Counted from the first letter of the stretch, positions 1 through 12,452 are shown. The stretch is DNA of 64,000 nt from Thermothielavioides terrestris NRRL 8126 (GCF_000226115.1 NC_016459.1:3085501-3149500), one strand, 5' to 3'. Program-made: numbers and translations. Notes: generated by a model from the letters alone, not told the origin.

Positions 1-399
1 TAGCGTATTTACCTCTTTAGAAGTAGCTTAAAGCAATAGTTCTATAGATAGTATAGGCTCTTATAGCTTAAAGCTCTACTTATACCCCTATAAGGCTAAT
101 AGCAAATATAGGTAGAAGCTAGTAGAGTACTAGTTTCTCTAAACGATAATTACTAGAGTAGAGAAGAGCTACTATAAGCTTTTAGAAGTATAGATTACTA
201 AGATTAGAAAGCGCCTTAACAAACTAAAGTAGAATTCCCTTTAAAAGAGCCTTTAAAAGTGGTATAGCTCTAGCTCTATAGAGTAAAGGAACTCTAAGTT
301 AGCTTCTCCTAATAAGATTATCTACATTGTCATTGACCTAAGCCTCCTAGGCGAAGAAGCTTACTACTTACTTATATTCTCGACTACTGTTACCTACTA

Positions 400-3300
400 G
401 CTCTCTTAGAGCACTCTCCTTAACAACTATACCGCTCTATATATCGTCAACGACAAGAAGCTCCTAGTTCCTAGTATCTTTGTACTATTTGGAGACAGTG
501 ACTATATAGAAGTAGATACTACTACTTTTCCTATTTTAGGAAGAGAAAAGCGTATTATAAAAGGAGTGTTAGATAGAGAGTAGGAGAAAGGAACTATAGA
601 CCTCTATTTAAAGAACATCGTTATAGTAGAGGGCTTTTATACTAACATTATATTAGAGACCGCCCTATATATAGCTAATATCTAGTATTTAGGTCTAGAC
701 TACTCTCTATAGTATAGAACATTTAAGAAGAATATAAAGGTTAAGCAATTGATTTATAAGTTCAATATAGTTTTCTTTAAATCGAAGAACTTTTCCTTTT
801 ACTTTTATATTCTTTAACCTTTATAGAGCTTTATAAGTATAGTAATAGTAAATATAGTTGCTTATAAGGATAATACAAAGTTATATACGTTATATACGCT
901 TTAAGAGAGAGAAGATACTAAGGAGCTCTAGTACAAAAGATCTAGATACCTAGGTTAGAGAGCTCTTTAGGTACTAACGTAGAGCACAAAGAACATTAAG
1001 ATCTAAGGAACGTCAACGATCGAATATAAGGCATATGCTCTATTATATACTAAGGAGTATAATACGCTTTATAAGACAGAGTATCGCACCTTGTAGCTAT
1101 TCTAGTATATCTCCTAGGACCTCTTTTTATTCTCTCCTAGGTTTAATAGATCCTAGTACCTCCTTATAATCAAGGACAAATTTAGTAGATAGATCTAGGC
1201 TTTTACACTCTCTAATAAAGGTTAAACCAAGCTCTTTAACACTATTAGAGCTTTTGAACGCTAGGTTAAACGGCAATAGGGACTCAACGTCTATAAGATC
1301 CGCTAGGACAATGATATAGAAGTCATTGTATTAGAAGATCGCTAATTAACAGCTTACTAGCTCTAGGTATATAACGAAGGTATCAACTTAGAGCTTATAC
1401 TAATATATATACTATAGCTAAATAGAGCTTCAAAGCGTATAGGATAAGTCTTATAGCTAAAGAGTATAAAGATACTCATTGATATAAACCTATCTACGAA
1501 GCTCTAGCTAGAGGGTATAAAGGCGGTGGCCTTCTTATATACTATCTCGCCTAGCTATACTTATAGTCTTTAGAGCTTTAACAAAGTACTCTACTCTTAG
1601 TTTAAGAACTACTTTTACAAGTAGGAACCGACCTTCTACTAAACGTTAATAGCGGATCTATACCCTAACTAGTCTAGGATCTTTGTATATAGCTATAGAG
1701 TATACCCCTTAGATAAAGAGTATAAGGCTAGATATTAAAAGAGAGAATTCAAAGTGTAGCTATATAGGTAAATTAGGTACCTAGTTAGATATAGAGTATC
1801 TAACATTTACTATATCTAGGTACCTAAGCTCGACAAGGTTATTGTAATAAGGAATATAACGTTTAACGAAAGGACCTTTTACTATCTAGGTAAAGAAGAG
1901 CTTCTAGCTTACAAAGTTACTATTGTTAAAGATATAGCAAAGTACCTAGACAAGGGGGTTAAAGAGACCTAGGACGCTAGGTTAATTCTTTGAATACGCT
2001 ATAAACTTAAGTATAGAGGACCAACGTTAGAGTCTATTACTATTGTAGTTCCTAAGTATAAGAGTATACTACTAGGCTAAGACTTAGGGGTAGGGGAAGC
2101 GTAGACGCTAAGTAGACTCTTAACCCCTAAGATATTACTAGAACTATAGGCTTAGCTATAGAAAGAGCTTATAAATAGAAGTGATAACGGAAATAGGGGT
2201 CTAGTCGATAATTCTAATACTCTTCTAAAGACTAGTAGAGCATCTAAGGACCTTAGGCTAGTAGTAGCTATCCTATATAGCGCTACTCCTAGGAGCAAGT
2301 ATAAAGCTTCTCCGCTAATAGAGCACTTAGTTCTATAAAGCGACTATAAGGTATCTCCACCTATAGAGCCCCTAGCTCTATAAAGCAAGGAAGAGGATAT
2401 GTTCTATAATATAATAGAATATATAGTAGAGTAGGAAGCTTAGCCTATAGGGTACGAAGCTCTATAAATATAACCTTCGACTAATAAACTAAGACTAAGT
2501 GCATTAAAACTGTAATATAAACCTAAGGAGCCTCTTATACCTATAAGAAGGAGTATACGAATTTAGAAGCCTTCTATAAAAGCGTATAAGAATATAGCTC
2601 TAAGTACAGCTTTAGAACATATATACATTTCTTTATTAGGTTGTTAGAAATATAGGAAAACCTAGGGTTAAGGTTCTAGACTAATTACTTAGATCCTACT
2701 CCCTAGGAAGCCTATAATAGCAATAAGATGCTTTTCCCTATATTTTAGGAGGGTATTAAGATGCTCTTCCTAGAGTTATTTTAAACCCTATATACGGTAT
2801 TTACTACTACTACTAGCTAGATGCCAACGACACGTTATAATACTAAGCTCCCCCCTCTCCTAAAGAGCTAGAGAGACTTAGAGAACTATAAGTATAGGAA
2901 GGAGTTTAAGGTAGCTATATATAAGGAGATTTGTAATCTAATAAGTAAAGGAATGTAGCGAGAGATTAAGCGAAAGTATATAAAAACGTAGCCTCTACCT
3001 CTAAAATAGGTGTTCGACTATAAGCTTAATAAGAATAGCAACCTTAAGAAGTATAAGGTATATATCTATATATAAGGCGATCTATAAAATACTACTAATA
3101 TTGCGAATATATATATAGCTACCCTCGCTATATACTCTTTTTATACTGTTATAGCGCTTATAGTGTACTTCGACCTTGAAGTGAAGTAGTTCAATGTTAA
3201 ATAGGTATTTCTAAATATAAGGAGGCTAGATATAGAGTAGGTGACTTATAAGCTTCTAGACAGATTTAAGAAACTAAGGATCTATATAGAGCTTTTAAAA

Positions 3301-4420
3301 GCTCTCTATAGGCTAAAGGACTTGCTACTCCTATAGTATAATAAGTTTTACGATACTTTTAAAGAGCTTGGCTTATAACCCTTTATAGAAGAACTTTATC
3401 TATTCCTCGACTTTGAGAAGAAGATAATCCTTATCTTTTATATCGACGACTTCCTAGTAGTTTACTATTGAGATAACGCTATAGCCGTAGAGCATATTAT
3501 AAAGGGCATTAAGACGAAGTACAAAGTATATAAATAGGGTAATATCGAGCATTTCTTTAGGATTAGGGTTATCTATAACTATAGAGTATATAAGATCTAG
3601 CTTATATACAACTAGTATATCGAGAAGATCGTGAAAAAGTATAGTCTCTCTGATATTATAAGCGCTTTAGCTATCCCTCTTCTTATAGAGGAGCTTTATA
3701 AGTTCGAAAGAGAGGCGTCCCCTAAGTAGGTTAAACTATATTAAAAGCTTATAAGCTCGATCCTCTACTCTGTAGTTATAATCCAACTAGACGTTATATT
3801 TATAGCTACAAAGCTCTCCTAGTTCCTAACAAATCTAGGACTAGAGTATATTAAAGCGGCGAAACAAGTTATTTAATATCTATATATTATATACTTCCTT
3901 AGTATATAGTATAAGGGTTAGAGCGTTTACTAGGTGCTTTGAATTATATCTAACGTATTGTATAGCGATGATTTGGATATATAATGCTCTTTATAGGGCT
4001 ATATTATAATGCTCTTTAAAGGGTTGATTTTCTAGAAGGCTATATAGTAAGATATTGTTACTATATCTTCTACTAAGGCGGAGTTGAAAGCTCTACTACT
4101 TACTATAGCTAAGATAATTGCTTTGAAGCGCTTGTTTAAGGACTTTGTATTCGAGATTAGAGAGCCTTGGAAGATCTTCTATAATAATTAGCAAACGATT
4201 CAGCTTATAGTAGGAGAGTATACAAGGATTAATACTCGCCTATACTATATAGATATTTATAATATATAGCTTTGCTGAGAGTATTAAAGTAAGTAGTTCG
4301 ATATACTCTACCTCCCTACTATATAGATGCCTATAGACAGTTTAATAAAATAGCTCTTAAGGTAGAAGTTTAAGCACTTCTATACTCTATTAAACCTTTA
4401 AGATATACGTTAGGCAAGAA
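400..4420 (+). pseudogene. copia pol remnant (protease, integrase, RT, RNase H)
   Basis: This is the dead polyprotein gene of the copia element. Reading through in-frame stops gives recognisable blocks: protease and pre-integrase linker at about 400-780, integrase core at about 1100-1500, RVT_2 reverse transcriptase at about 2990-3900, and RNase H with its C-terminal LPTIQMPIDSLIK-like tail at about 4060-4400. The RT box keeps both catalytic aspartates (IDD at 3442-3450). Stops are almost all TAG or TAA, consistent with C-to-T change at CpA on either strand, so the gene was silenced by RIP and not by random decay. It cannot encode a functional product. Confidence 0.85.
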
Positions 4421-4931
4421 AAGAGCAAAGGAGTCAACTATCTTCTTTGTAAGGACTATCTACTACTATTGTTCTACGTTCTTGCCCTATATAATCTAGT
4501 GATTAATAAGCTCTGTTATCGCCGCCTTTCCCTAAAGCCGAAGGATCTTTACCTATATTTTTAACCGCTTTGCTAGCTCTATCGTCTATACAACAATGCT
4601 CTAGCTCCTAGTTATTAACTAATTTATTGCTCTCTATCTACTTGGAGAGCACCTTCTATACTTTACTCTCTATCAACGCTATAGGTATAAAACCAAGGGA
4701 GTTATCTAGGGCTTTACCCTAGGCAATTATAGGGACCTTCTACGCCTACTCCTATACCTACTACTGAGGCTGCTACTCTACTAGCTCTGCTATATCTATA
4801 TCCTCCTGCTCTCCTTCCTCCTTAATCTTTTAGGGATTGTTTAAGAGTATATAAAGCGTAGGACGAATTTTCTTTATAGCCTATTCAATGTTAGATAGGG
4901 GGTATAGAGTAGTAGATAGTAGAGACTTACC

Positions 4932-5105
4932 TTCTGGTTAAAGTCGTTGATAGCTATAGTTAGAGCTTGTACCTTCTCTATAATAGCGGGTAGGATTGGC
5001 TTATAGCTATAGTTGAAACATTTATAGTGCTAGTAGCGTATACTACGGCTATTATAGTTATAGTAGGTTCTATTGTAGAAGCCTACGAAAGTAGCGTATA
5101 TACAA
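4932..5105 (-). pseudogene. antisense coding remnant inside the copia element, unknown family
   Basis: Between the RNase H remnant and the LTR lies about 1.2 kb that is not copia pol. On the minus strand one frame reads through this interval with a single stop and contains KCFNYSYKPILPAI followed by EKVQALTIAINDFNQK; several tyrosines and the stop could be RIP products of His, Cys, Gln or Trp codons. It ends at an AAG/GTAAGT sequence that looks like a splice donor. I do not recognise the family. It may be captured host sequence, an extra antisense frame of the element, or chance. Confidence 0.25.
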
Positions 5106-5672
5106 CCTAGGTATAGGATCTTACACTCTATAGTTATTTGCAGTATATAACTAAAGGGTATATTAGGGTAATATAGAAGTAAGCTAGAAGGAAGAGTATA
5201 TAACTTACTTAACTAGGAGATTATAGCACTAGTTGGAAGAAGGTATAGCAAGCTCTTTAGAAGTGGTATATAGGGTAGTAGGTTCTACTATAAGCTCTTT
5301 AGCACTATTACCCTCCTCTAAAGGAGTAGGCGAAGGTATAGGCAATTTATCTAAGAAGATATCGAAGTATAGAGGCATAGTGGTCTTATACACTCTAGGG
5401 AGCTAGAAATAGTGATAGTAATAGTAGTAGTAGCTACTATATATACGAATAAGAGAATATATATAGGAAGAAGGAAGTTTAAGCTCCTATAGGCAGGAAT
5501 TTATACCTCCTCTAAATCTAGGCGTTCTAATTAGCTAGAATCGTACTTTAGAATTTCTTATAGCCTTATACAACCTACTCCTATATAACCTACTATTTAT
5601 AAGGATTTCCTATATTCTAGTTCTTCTATAGTTCAGTTGTTCAACTTATATATATTTAGGTGCTCTATTAAA

Positions 5673-5685
5673 CAACTAGGGGGTA
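5673..5685 (+). other. polypurine tract of the copia element
   Basis: A short purine-rich run ending in GGGGGTA directly precedes the TGTCACG start of the presumed 3' LTR, as expected for the plus-strand primer of an LTR element on this strand. Confidence 0.5.
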
Positions 5686-5886
5686 TGTCACGTTAGGGGT
5701 AAGGGGCTTAGAGCTTGGCATAGTGCACTGGCTATAGCCTCCCCACTCCTAGGTATATATATACCACGCTCTATTCAGTCTTTAGCTCTCCTTTGTATTG
5801 GAATAACGCACTCTCTTTGTATTCCGATGCTCTACTACGATCCCACTGTTGCATCCACACCTCGCAGCTCGCTGTAGCGTGTCACA
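5686..5886 (+). repeat. probable copia 3' LTR
   Basis: The segment starts TGTCACG just after a polypurine tract and ends GTGTCACA, giving TG...CA termini. It contains a TATATATATA box and is much less RIP-mutated than the coding part. The 5' LTR is outside the window, so the 201-base length rests on termini only and could be off. Confidence 0.5.
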
Positions 5887-7495
5887 ACGGTTAAGCGAGC
5901 CCTGCTGTGCCTTCTTAGCTAGCTTGTTGTGGGGGGGTGAGTTGGTGATGGACAACGCCAAACCTTAGGTTTGTCGCGTTGTCGTTGCACCGAGGCTTTG
6001 TTTGACCCAACCATCGAGCACTTGCAGTGCCGTGCATTGTAACGAGAAACATCATGCCGCCTTTTCTTTCCTTAGTAATACGAAGGATTCAACAGACGGA
6101 ATTGGTAGCGATCGTTAAAACTAATCCATTGCGCGGGATCGCGCACACCACAATTCTTGCGTGGGGGGTTCAAGTGCCGAGAGATCGGACAACCTCGAGG
6201 CCGAGTTGTAACATCATCCCCATTGGGAACTGGCCCGCAGTCGATCACGGGCGTATGCCTAAAGCAGTTCCATCTCCGGGGTCTCAATGATTTGGCCTAT
6301 CGAGATAAAGCCACGGCCCGGCTATTCCCCCATGCACGAGTGGAATGCTATGGAATAGAAGCTGGGCGGCTTACGCGTCCACGGAGATCGTTCTTTCGGT
6401 CACGGCGGGTGGGACGCGAGGACCTATAGAAATACCTTATGGCGTATAATCTACGAAACAGCTTTACAGATTATCTCCGTATGTATTCCGTACATACGTT
6501 GCTGAATGGAACAGGGATAAATTGATGGCCCGGCACACTTTAGGCAATGTCAGGGACCGCACTCCCGCTAGATTAGTCCAGAGAACTTGACTTCTAGAGG
6601 CATCATCCAAATGTAACTGGGTTACGAACGCATGTTTTGGTTTACCACGCAGCCTCGGTCATATATCGCCCGCAGTGGGACGTAGGAGAATTGGCTGTTT
6701 GACTGAACTGCCTGCTAGTTAATTTTCTGCAAAGTACTGCAATGTGCTTGGCTCCTGTTTGTAAAGTCAGAACCATCTCTTGGGGCATCTACACCTGCCC
6801 CTCTCCCCTTTCCTTCCCTATACTCGTGCTCTTTGGTCATTTGAGATATTTGCTTGCCGCCTTAAGTAGTGCCTCGCCGCAGCAGTTAGATACTTGGTCC
6901 TAGCAGTTTCTGAGATTTAGCAGGTGGAAAGGAGAGGCGTTTCAGGAGTAACTAGGGGCTTGCCATTGGGAGTCTTAGGATTGGAAAAATGCTGGGAACA
7001 GCTTCTAAGCAGGACACAGAACAGAGACATAGACATCTATTATCATCAACTGGGTGTTCCCCCTATTTGCCCCCCCTGTTGGGGCCCGATTACCGCAGTA
7101 CCGTGAACTCGGAATGGTTGGCCTTCCGACACAGCCTACATCCTAGTATTACTCTTCGCTTGCATATTACCCTGAGCAACGGAGGGCTGTTGATTGTCCT
7201 CCAGTTCTATAAAGAGAACTGTAAGTCTTCACACGATCGCGCGTGAAGTCGGTCGATACGAAACAGGTTATACGCCTTCGCGTAACCCCTTATCCGCCCT
7301 TAGTTCCGTTTCTAGTGGTATATACCACTCCGAACTAAATTTACAACGTAAGACCGGACACGCTCGTCCTCTTCCCTCTTCCGAGAGTTGCCGTAGTACC
7401 TACATAGGCAGGCGACTTGCGACACACGTGAGGCAAACAATCAACTCCAATTCAGGGCCGTATTTAATTGAGAACAGGGCCAATTTGGGTTATTG

Positions 7496-7579
7496 AAGCG
7501 AAGCTTAAAGATGAAGCTCCGTAACAGTGGTTACATACACATAGTGTATACACTGTAGGAGCGAAGCTAAGCTTCGCTT
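7496..7579. repeat. nested inverted repeat (hairpin)
   Basis: AAGCGAAGCTT at 7496-7506 is the exact reverse complement of 7569-7579. Inside it GAAGCTCC pairs with GGAGCGAAGC (with a bulge), ACAGTG with CACTGT, and TACAC with GTGTA, so the 84 bases could fold into one long interrupted hairpin. It resembles a very small MITE or a decayed foldback element. Confidence 0.45.
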
Positions 7580-7756
7580 TATTTACCGGGGAAATCCGCC
7601 AGAGTTTTTGGTGTTTCGATTGGCCGAGAGGCCCAAGTCATGTGACTTAGCGCGGTTTGTACAGTGCCAATTTTTCTGTAAATTACCGCGCGCTTCGCTT
7701 CACACTTACGGGGGCAGGGGCAGACAGTCACCGTAGGGTCTAGTTTGAGTTCATGT

Positions 7757-7800
7757 GAGTTGGATTGGGCTGGGTGGGTTCGAGTTGTTGGGAGCCTTGG
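7757..7800 (+). repeat. dispersed repeat copy A
   Basis: This 44-base stretch aligns with 38142-38190 (copy C). Both end in TTGTTGGGAGCCTTGG, and the differences are mostly G/A and C/T transitions. A 20-base part of the same sequence also occurs inverted at 37496-37515 (copy B). Confidence 0.5.
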
Positions 7801-7925
7801 GGCCCAGGACATCTCGTCCAGGTCAGCCAATGCTTCCCTTGGGGAAACCGGAGCCGCGCAGTAACCACATAACACTATGCTGCGCTAAGCCCTGGAACCC
7901 GCAGACCGCACCGACGCCTTCCTCC

Positions 7926-8370
7926 TCACTTGCTCTGTTTTGTGTCCTCTGCCTCCGGCCTCGAAGACTGTCCATCAACAACTTCGGGCCTGTCGCTCTT
8001 TGTTACCCAAGCGAATGCGAGACGCTCTGTCACTGTGGGTGGGCTTTGGAGGTACAAGTCCAGCATCACCGAACAGGGCTCTTTTTCGACCTCGCTTGTG
8101 GCATGTTAGTTCAGAAAACAAATGCCAGCATTGATCAACTTTTGATTGCATTGCTCACATGGTCTCATCAGTCCAGGGCCCTGATAAATTTGACTGGTTC
8201 GACATGATGAGGCTGAACGATTGGTGAAAAGGACCAGTGGCCTTGAGGTCGTAAGTAGACTCGATGCGTCTAACAATGCGTCTCGTTGAGGTTACAGAAA
8301 CTAGGTCTGCGGTGTTGAACATGGGGAGAAAGAGGAGGACCGCTGCGACAATATATGCAAGCGATTCCAT
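7926..8370 (-). CDS. small spliced gene for a putative secreted or single-pass protein
   Basis: I do not recognise this gene. Exon 1 is 8159-8370 and exon 2 is 7926-8094. The 64-base intron (8095-8158) starts GTGAGC, has an AACTAAC branch point and ends in AAG. Splicing gives 126 residues. The N-terminus MESLAYIVAAVLLFLPMFN is a hydrophobic signal peptide or membrane anchor; the rest is polar, with a charged C-terminus rich in Asp, Glu, Arg and Lys. Without splicing the frame stops one codon after the donor. Exon 2 stays open in exactly the phase set by exon 1, which supports a real gene. There is only one cysteine, so it is not a typical cysteine-rich effector. It is alone in a gene-poor flank next to a transposon. 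Confidence 0.4.
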
Positions 8371-9111
8371 GTGTGAAAGATGTTCCTTTCCCTGTATCTA
8401 ATGTTGAAGACATGATGTGTCTAGAAGGAGCATTGAGCAGTGTGCAATGAGGGCTGCTAAAGGAGAGAGACGGTTTTGCGGCAAACCCATTGATCCCAAA
8501 CTAAACTCCATCTCCATGTTCCGCACCCTCTGCTGCATCGGGAGGGTTGAGCACCGTTGTGCTCTATCCACGTATTAAAGTACCTAGGTACCTAGGTATG
8601 TACAAGCGGCTATGTCTGCCCAGGTACTTTGCGGGGATGTCACGTTCCTAGGTAGAACGCTACACAAAGTACATACCTCACTAGGTACATCTTCCATGTT
8701 ATGATCCAGCCTGATCTCGATTGGTGCTGCTGAGAGGGAAGCTGATTCTGCTCGCGCCAATGGGAAGCATGAGCACATTTGTGCTGTCGGCTGTGCAGCT
8801 TCAGCGCCGCGCTGAGGGCAGCCCCGTACTTTAATCTCCCTCCCCCTTCCGCGACCTTTTTGCGGAACATTCACTTCTCCTGCGCACAGCTGCTTCACTC
8901 GTCGATCTGCAAATCTCTTGTCTGCTTGAATTTTCCCTGGCGGACGGAAGCCCTTGTTTGTCTGCGTATGCCTGTGCAGTCTCGGTCTGCCAGCGTCAGC
9001 TGCTCCTCCTGGGAGTTGCGAAATCTACATTGGGAAATCGGGCGGGAATTTCAGCAACTCGCCTGCTAATTCATCAACCCAACCCTCTAAGTGTGCCGGC
9101 AGCCATACCCG
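8371..9111. promoter_or_regulatory. intergenic region between two divergent genes
   Basis: The 741 bases separate the small minus-strand gene from the plus-strand C2H2 gene at 9112, so they should hold both promoters. A cluster of CCTAGGTA-type palindromes lies at 8578-8690, and there are pyrimidine-rich runs near 8840-8900 and 8925. No further gene is seen. Confidence 0.4.
8578..8602. repeat. tandem CCTAGGTA palindromes
   Basis: GTACCTAGGTACCTAGGTA is a tandem, self-complementary run at the start of a region where further CCTAGGTA/TACCT half-copies recur up to about 8690. Related short copies lie at 14454-14461 and 32849-32857. Function unknown. Confidence 0.5.
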
Positions 9112-12100
9112 ATGGTCGGAACACACTTCGCCCCAAAAAGCGAGGATGAGAAGTTTCGGCAATGGCTCGAGGGTCTCGCGCCTCAAACTCCTTCGCCGAA
9201 GATTCGGGGCTCAATTCGTGACTTTCGACCAATCCCCAATGTGCCGCAGGAGAAGCTCGCGAGGCCTCACGGGACACAGCGTTCGGAAGCAACCGGCGTC
9301 AAAGGTGCTTCAACCCCTGATGAGAATGACGAGCGCATGAACGGGGCCAAGTTTCCTGCCGAGAGATCCATAAGTCCCAACGCCCGCGCCAGGATCTCAC
9401 GCGTCGCTGGTTGGGAATGCGACGTCGACACTTGGGATCAGCTGTACGAAGCTCTTCCCCAAATCATGAATTCTTTTTCCAAGAGACTTGGAATTGCCGC
9501 TTTCATGAAGGCATTCCCGTTCTCCCTCCATGATCTGGTCAGCAGCGGGTGAGTGTTCCAAGCTACAAACCTCACTATCTACCATGAGAACCGCGTTCTG
9601 ACTGATGGCATAACCTCGCTTAGGGACATCATCACGCAGATGCGTTTTATTCTACAACCCAGCAACTTCAGGCCGCCTGACACAGTTGAGCATGTGGGTG
9701 ACATGGCCAGGCGTATGACCCTCTCGGACAAGATGAAGATGTGGAGGAGATCCCTCCCCGAAGCAAGCTCTCCATTTGTCATGTCAGGCAAATCTGAGTT
9801 CCATATGCCACGGACAGAAGCCGAATGGGTTGTCTCGCGGTTTTTGAAGGAACTCTCCCTTCACCCGGTTTCTCCGAGCGATGCCCGTTCGCACGTACGG
9901 ATTCGCGAACTCATTCTAGAGGAGTTCCGCTTCGCACCTCTGGAGCCTCTGGAGGCCTGGATGTCGCCCAAGACCCTTGCCAAGACCATCGGCTTCACTG
10001 TTCTCGAGACTGAGAGCGAAGCTCCGTGGCCGCATGGCCCAAGTGCTAGTTGGCGTGATCGGATAGTTCTGACGTTGTCGACCCCTGACCAAGTCCAAGC
10101 AACAACGATCAAGGAATACTTGGATCAAACGTGGACCGGTGGCAGCTCATTCATCACTCGCCTCCAATTCCTGCCCCACGAAACATCTCGTCGCTTCGAG
10201 CCGGCGCTTTCCGTTCTTCCAGTCAGCACTGGGATAAGGGCAGCACTCAACTTTACTTCCCCCGTCGGCTTCCCGGATGTGTGGCTAAATGGCTGCTCAT
10301 ATTCCGTCGCTGAGAAGGCCGAGCAACTGGCATGGTTCTGTGCTGCTTTACAGAGCAGATTGCTCTCATCCGTCCCGGAACTCACTCGCATCGGCATTGA
10401 GCCCAAGGGTTGCAACTGGGAATGTGATACATGGCTTCATCGTTGCTGCGACTGGGAATTCCATCTGGAACATGAACTCTCCGAGGACAACCCAATTCTG
10501 CGCCTCTGTCAACAGCTTCAGCCGTACGGGACGCTTCTTAAGTGGGCACCTCCCGTCATCGCTGGATTTCCAACAGCCCGTCGTCCCGAAGACATGCCAG
10601 GTCTCGAAGTACCAGCGAAGCTTCTTTTTGATCTCGTGGCACCTCAAGCCTTGGTCGTTGACGATGGAGACGCCACCATTTACGGAAAGGGTCTCAAGTT
10701 AAAGTTCATTAAACACGCGGAGGGTGTGCTCCTCTGGCTTCTCATCTTCCATCCTTCACGGTGTTCATGCCCCTCCCCTCTTCATTCGACTCGCGGCAAC
10801 GGTATATTTCCCTTAACGCTGGATGATCTGTGGAGTTACCGCCACGTTATCCAACCGTGCGACAACTCCTTTCGCCATTCAGAAAACCAGGGTCCCAGCC
10901 CCGTGCCCTCGTCAAGAGAGGGCTTGTTTAGCGGACAGCAAGCTTTCCGTCCGCCACCGAAAGAAGCGTCAGACTGCGAGTCAGATTCCTCCGAAAGGCC
11001 ATCCGTTCAGGACTTGTCCGTGGAGACCGAGGAGCTCTCCATATCCGAGAGCTCAGAGGATGAGATCGTCAGGCTGCAAAGTCCCAATGACGAGGTTTCT
11101 CCGCTCGTAAACACGGTTGCTCACCGGTTACTTCGCGAATATCAAGAGCGCACAAGCCGAGCAAGCCCGCTGCAGATTGGCAACCTCGCCATCCGTACCA
11201 AACGCCCAGACGCATGCGAAACACACTCCGCGTGTCCTCCCCCTTCCTGGTCTCCAGCCTCTGCCCCAACCGGACAGGGCTCTCGGGCCAAGAGAGCGTT
11301 CGACGACAGACAGGACGACCAGGAACCCGATGGGGATGATTGGGGCAAACGCCCGCCCAGGAGGCAGAAGCTCGATACCCCTGACAAGGGGAGGCCAACA
11401 ACCAAGTCGCTGGCATGGTACGAACTCATTTTTGTTAGTTACGGTTTCGGGTAGCTCTTAGTTGCTCCCGAGACAGCTCCTTTGCTCCTGAGCTGCTCCC
11501 GATGTCCCGATCAGGGAAGAGCTAATTGATGTTGTTGAGCAGTCCATTCTGGAAGCTCAGCCCGAGCGAGCACCGGGCGTGTTTCAAGCTCACGCTCGAT
11601 GGCATTTCCCGGGTCAAACAGCACCTCGGCCGGAAACATGCGCCTGAGTTCTACTGCGAATACTGCATGGCCGTGCTGCCCGACAAGCAAGCCCATCAGG
11701 CCCACGTCGAGGCCAGGGCCTGCTCGTACCGCGCGTGCCGGTTCCCAGGTATTACGCACCAGCAGCAGCGCGAGCTCTCGCGCAGGTCCAAGCCGAACCT
11801 GTCCGAGCCGGAGCGGTGGTTTGCCATCTGGGACATTGTGTTCCCCGACCAACCGCGGCCCGCCTCGCCGTACATTGAGACCGATCTCTCCGAAGACCTG
11901 TGCCAGTTCAAGGAGTTCGCCGAGGCCTTTGGGCCCGCGATCGTAGCTGCACAGATGCAATTGGGGCTGGCCGACGCGGAACCAGGCGAGGCTGCAGAAG
12001 AGAAGAGCACCCACATTTTGGAGGATGCAATCTCCCGCGGCCTTACCCTGCTGTTCGAGACATGGCTGGCTGGGCGTGGCGGCGCACCTCCTCCGCCGCC

Positions 12101-12452
12101 GAGTCAGAGTTCGAGTCCGGTCCAAGAGACCGCAGCACCGAGCGGTCCATCGTCATCAGAGGATCAGCCAAACTCGAGTAGTTCGCATCCCACAAATCTT
12201 GCGTCTTCTGACGGAGGGTTCTCCATACCCACAGCAACGGACGAACTCCAGGACTCACCGAGTCATCTCTTCCCCTGGGGGCAGTGGGCTTCCAGCGGAC
12301 AAGGCGGGAGGTCCAATCACGGCTCAACATCCTGCCCTCCGGCTGTTGTAGAATCAGATCTGGAATGGCTGAACCAGTTGGGAGGCGAAACGGGAGGTGC
12401 TGGTGTATATGAACTTGGCGAAGGATCAGACACTTGGGATTTGTGCTACTGA
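9112..12452 (+). CDS. large C2H2-type zinc finger protein (fungal family with C-terminal finger region)
   Basis: Exons 9112-9548, 9624-11417 and 11543-12452 encode 1046 residues. Intron 1 is GTGAGT...TTAG (75 bases) and intron 2 GTACGA...CAG (125 bases); joining at intron 2 restores ACPFWK, the start of the domain. From about residue 745 the protein has CPFWK...C...HLGRKH, then YCEYC...H...C and SEPERWFAIWDIVFP, the arrangement of a family of Pezizomycotina proteins annotated as C2H2-type domain proteins. The first 740 residues are not recognised; the part before the finger is acidic and serine-rich and contains a basic RAKRAFDD...KRPPRRQK stretch that could be a nuclear signal. The tail is Ser/Gln/Pro-rich. 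Likely nuclear and regulatory; targets unknown. It ends 124 bases from the convergent GFA gene. Confidence 0.75.

Larger units (their letters stand above)
1..5886 (+). mobile_element. Ty1/copia LTR retrotransposon, RIP-inactivated, 5' end outside window
   Basis: The plus strand carries collinear remnants of a copia polyprotein: a protease-like segment (IVND near 442-456), a pre-integrase/integrase segment (KDKFSR-like near 1170-1200), a copia-type reverse transcriptase (FYIDDFLVVYY at about 3436-3468) and an RNase H segment (TISSTKAELKAL near 4060-4095). The order protease-integrase-RT-RNase H is diagnostic of Ty1/copia. No open frame survives: TAG and TAA stand where CAG, CAA or TGG are expected, and CpA/TpG are strikingly rare while TpA is abundant, the signature of RIP. 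The right end is a polypurine tract followed by a probable LTR (5686-5886). The 5' LTR must lie to the left of the window. Element class is certain; the exact right boundary is less so. Confidence 0.9.
5887..7925. other. gene-free flank of the copia element
   Basis: No open frame here has family resemblance or credible splice structure. Composition returns to near neutral. The stretch contains a long hairpin (7496-7579) and one copy of a dispersed repeat (7757-7800), listed separately. Confidence 0.5.
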
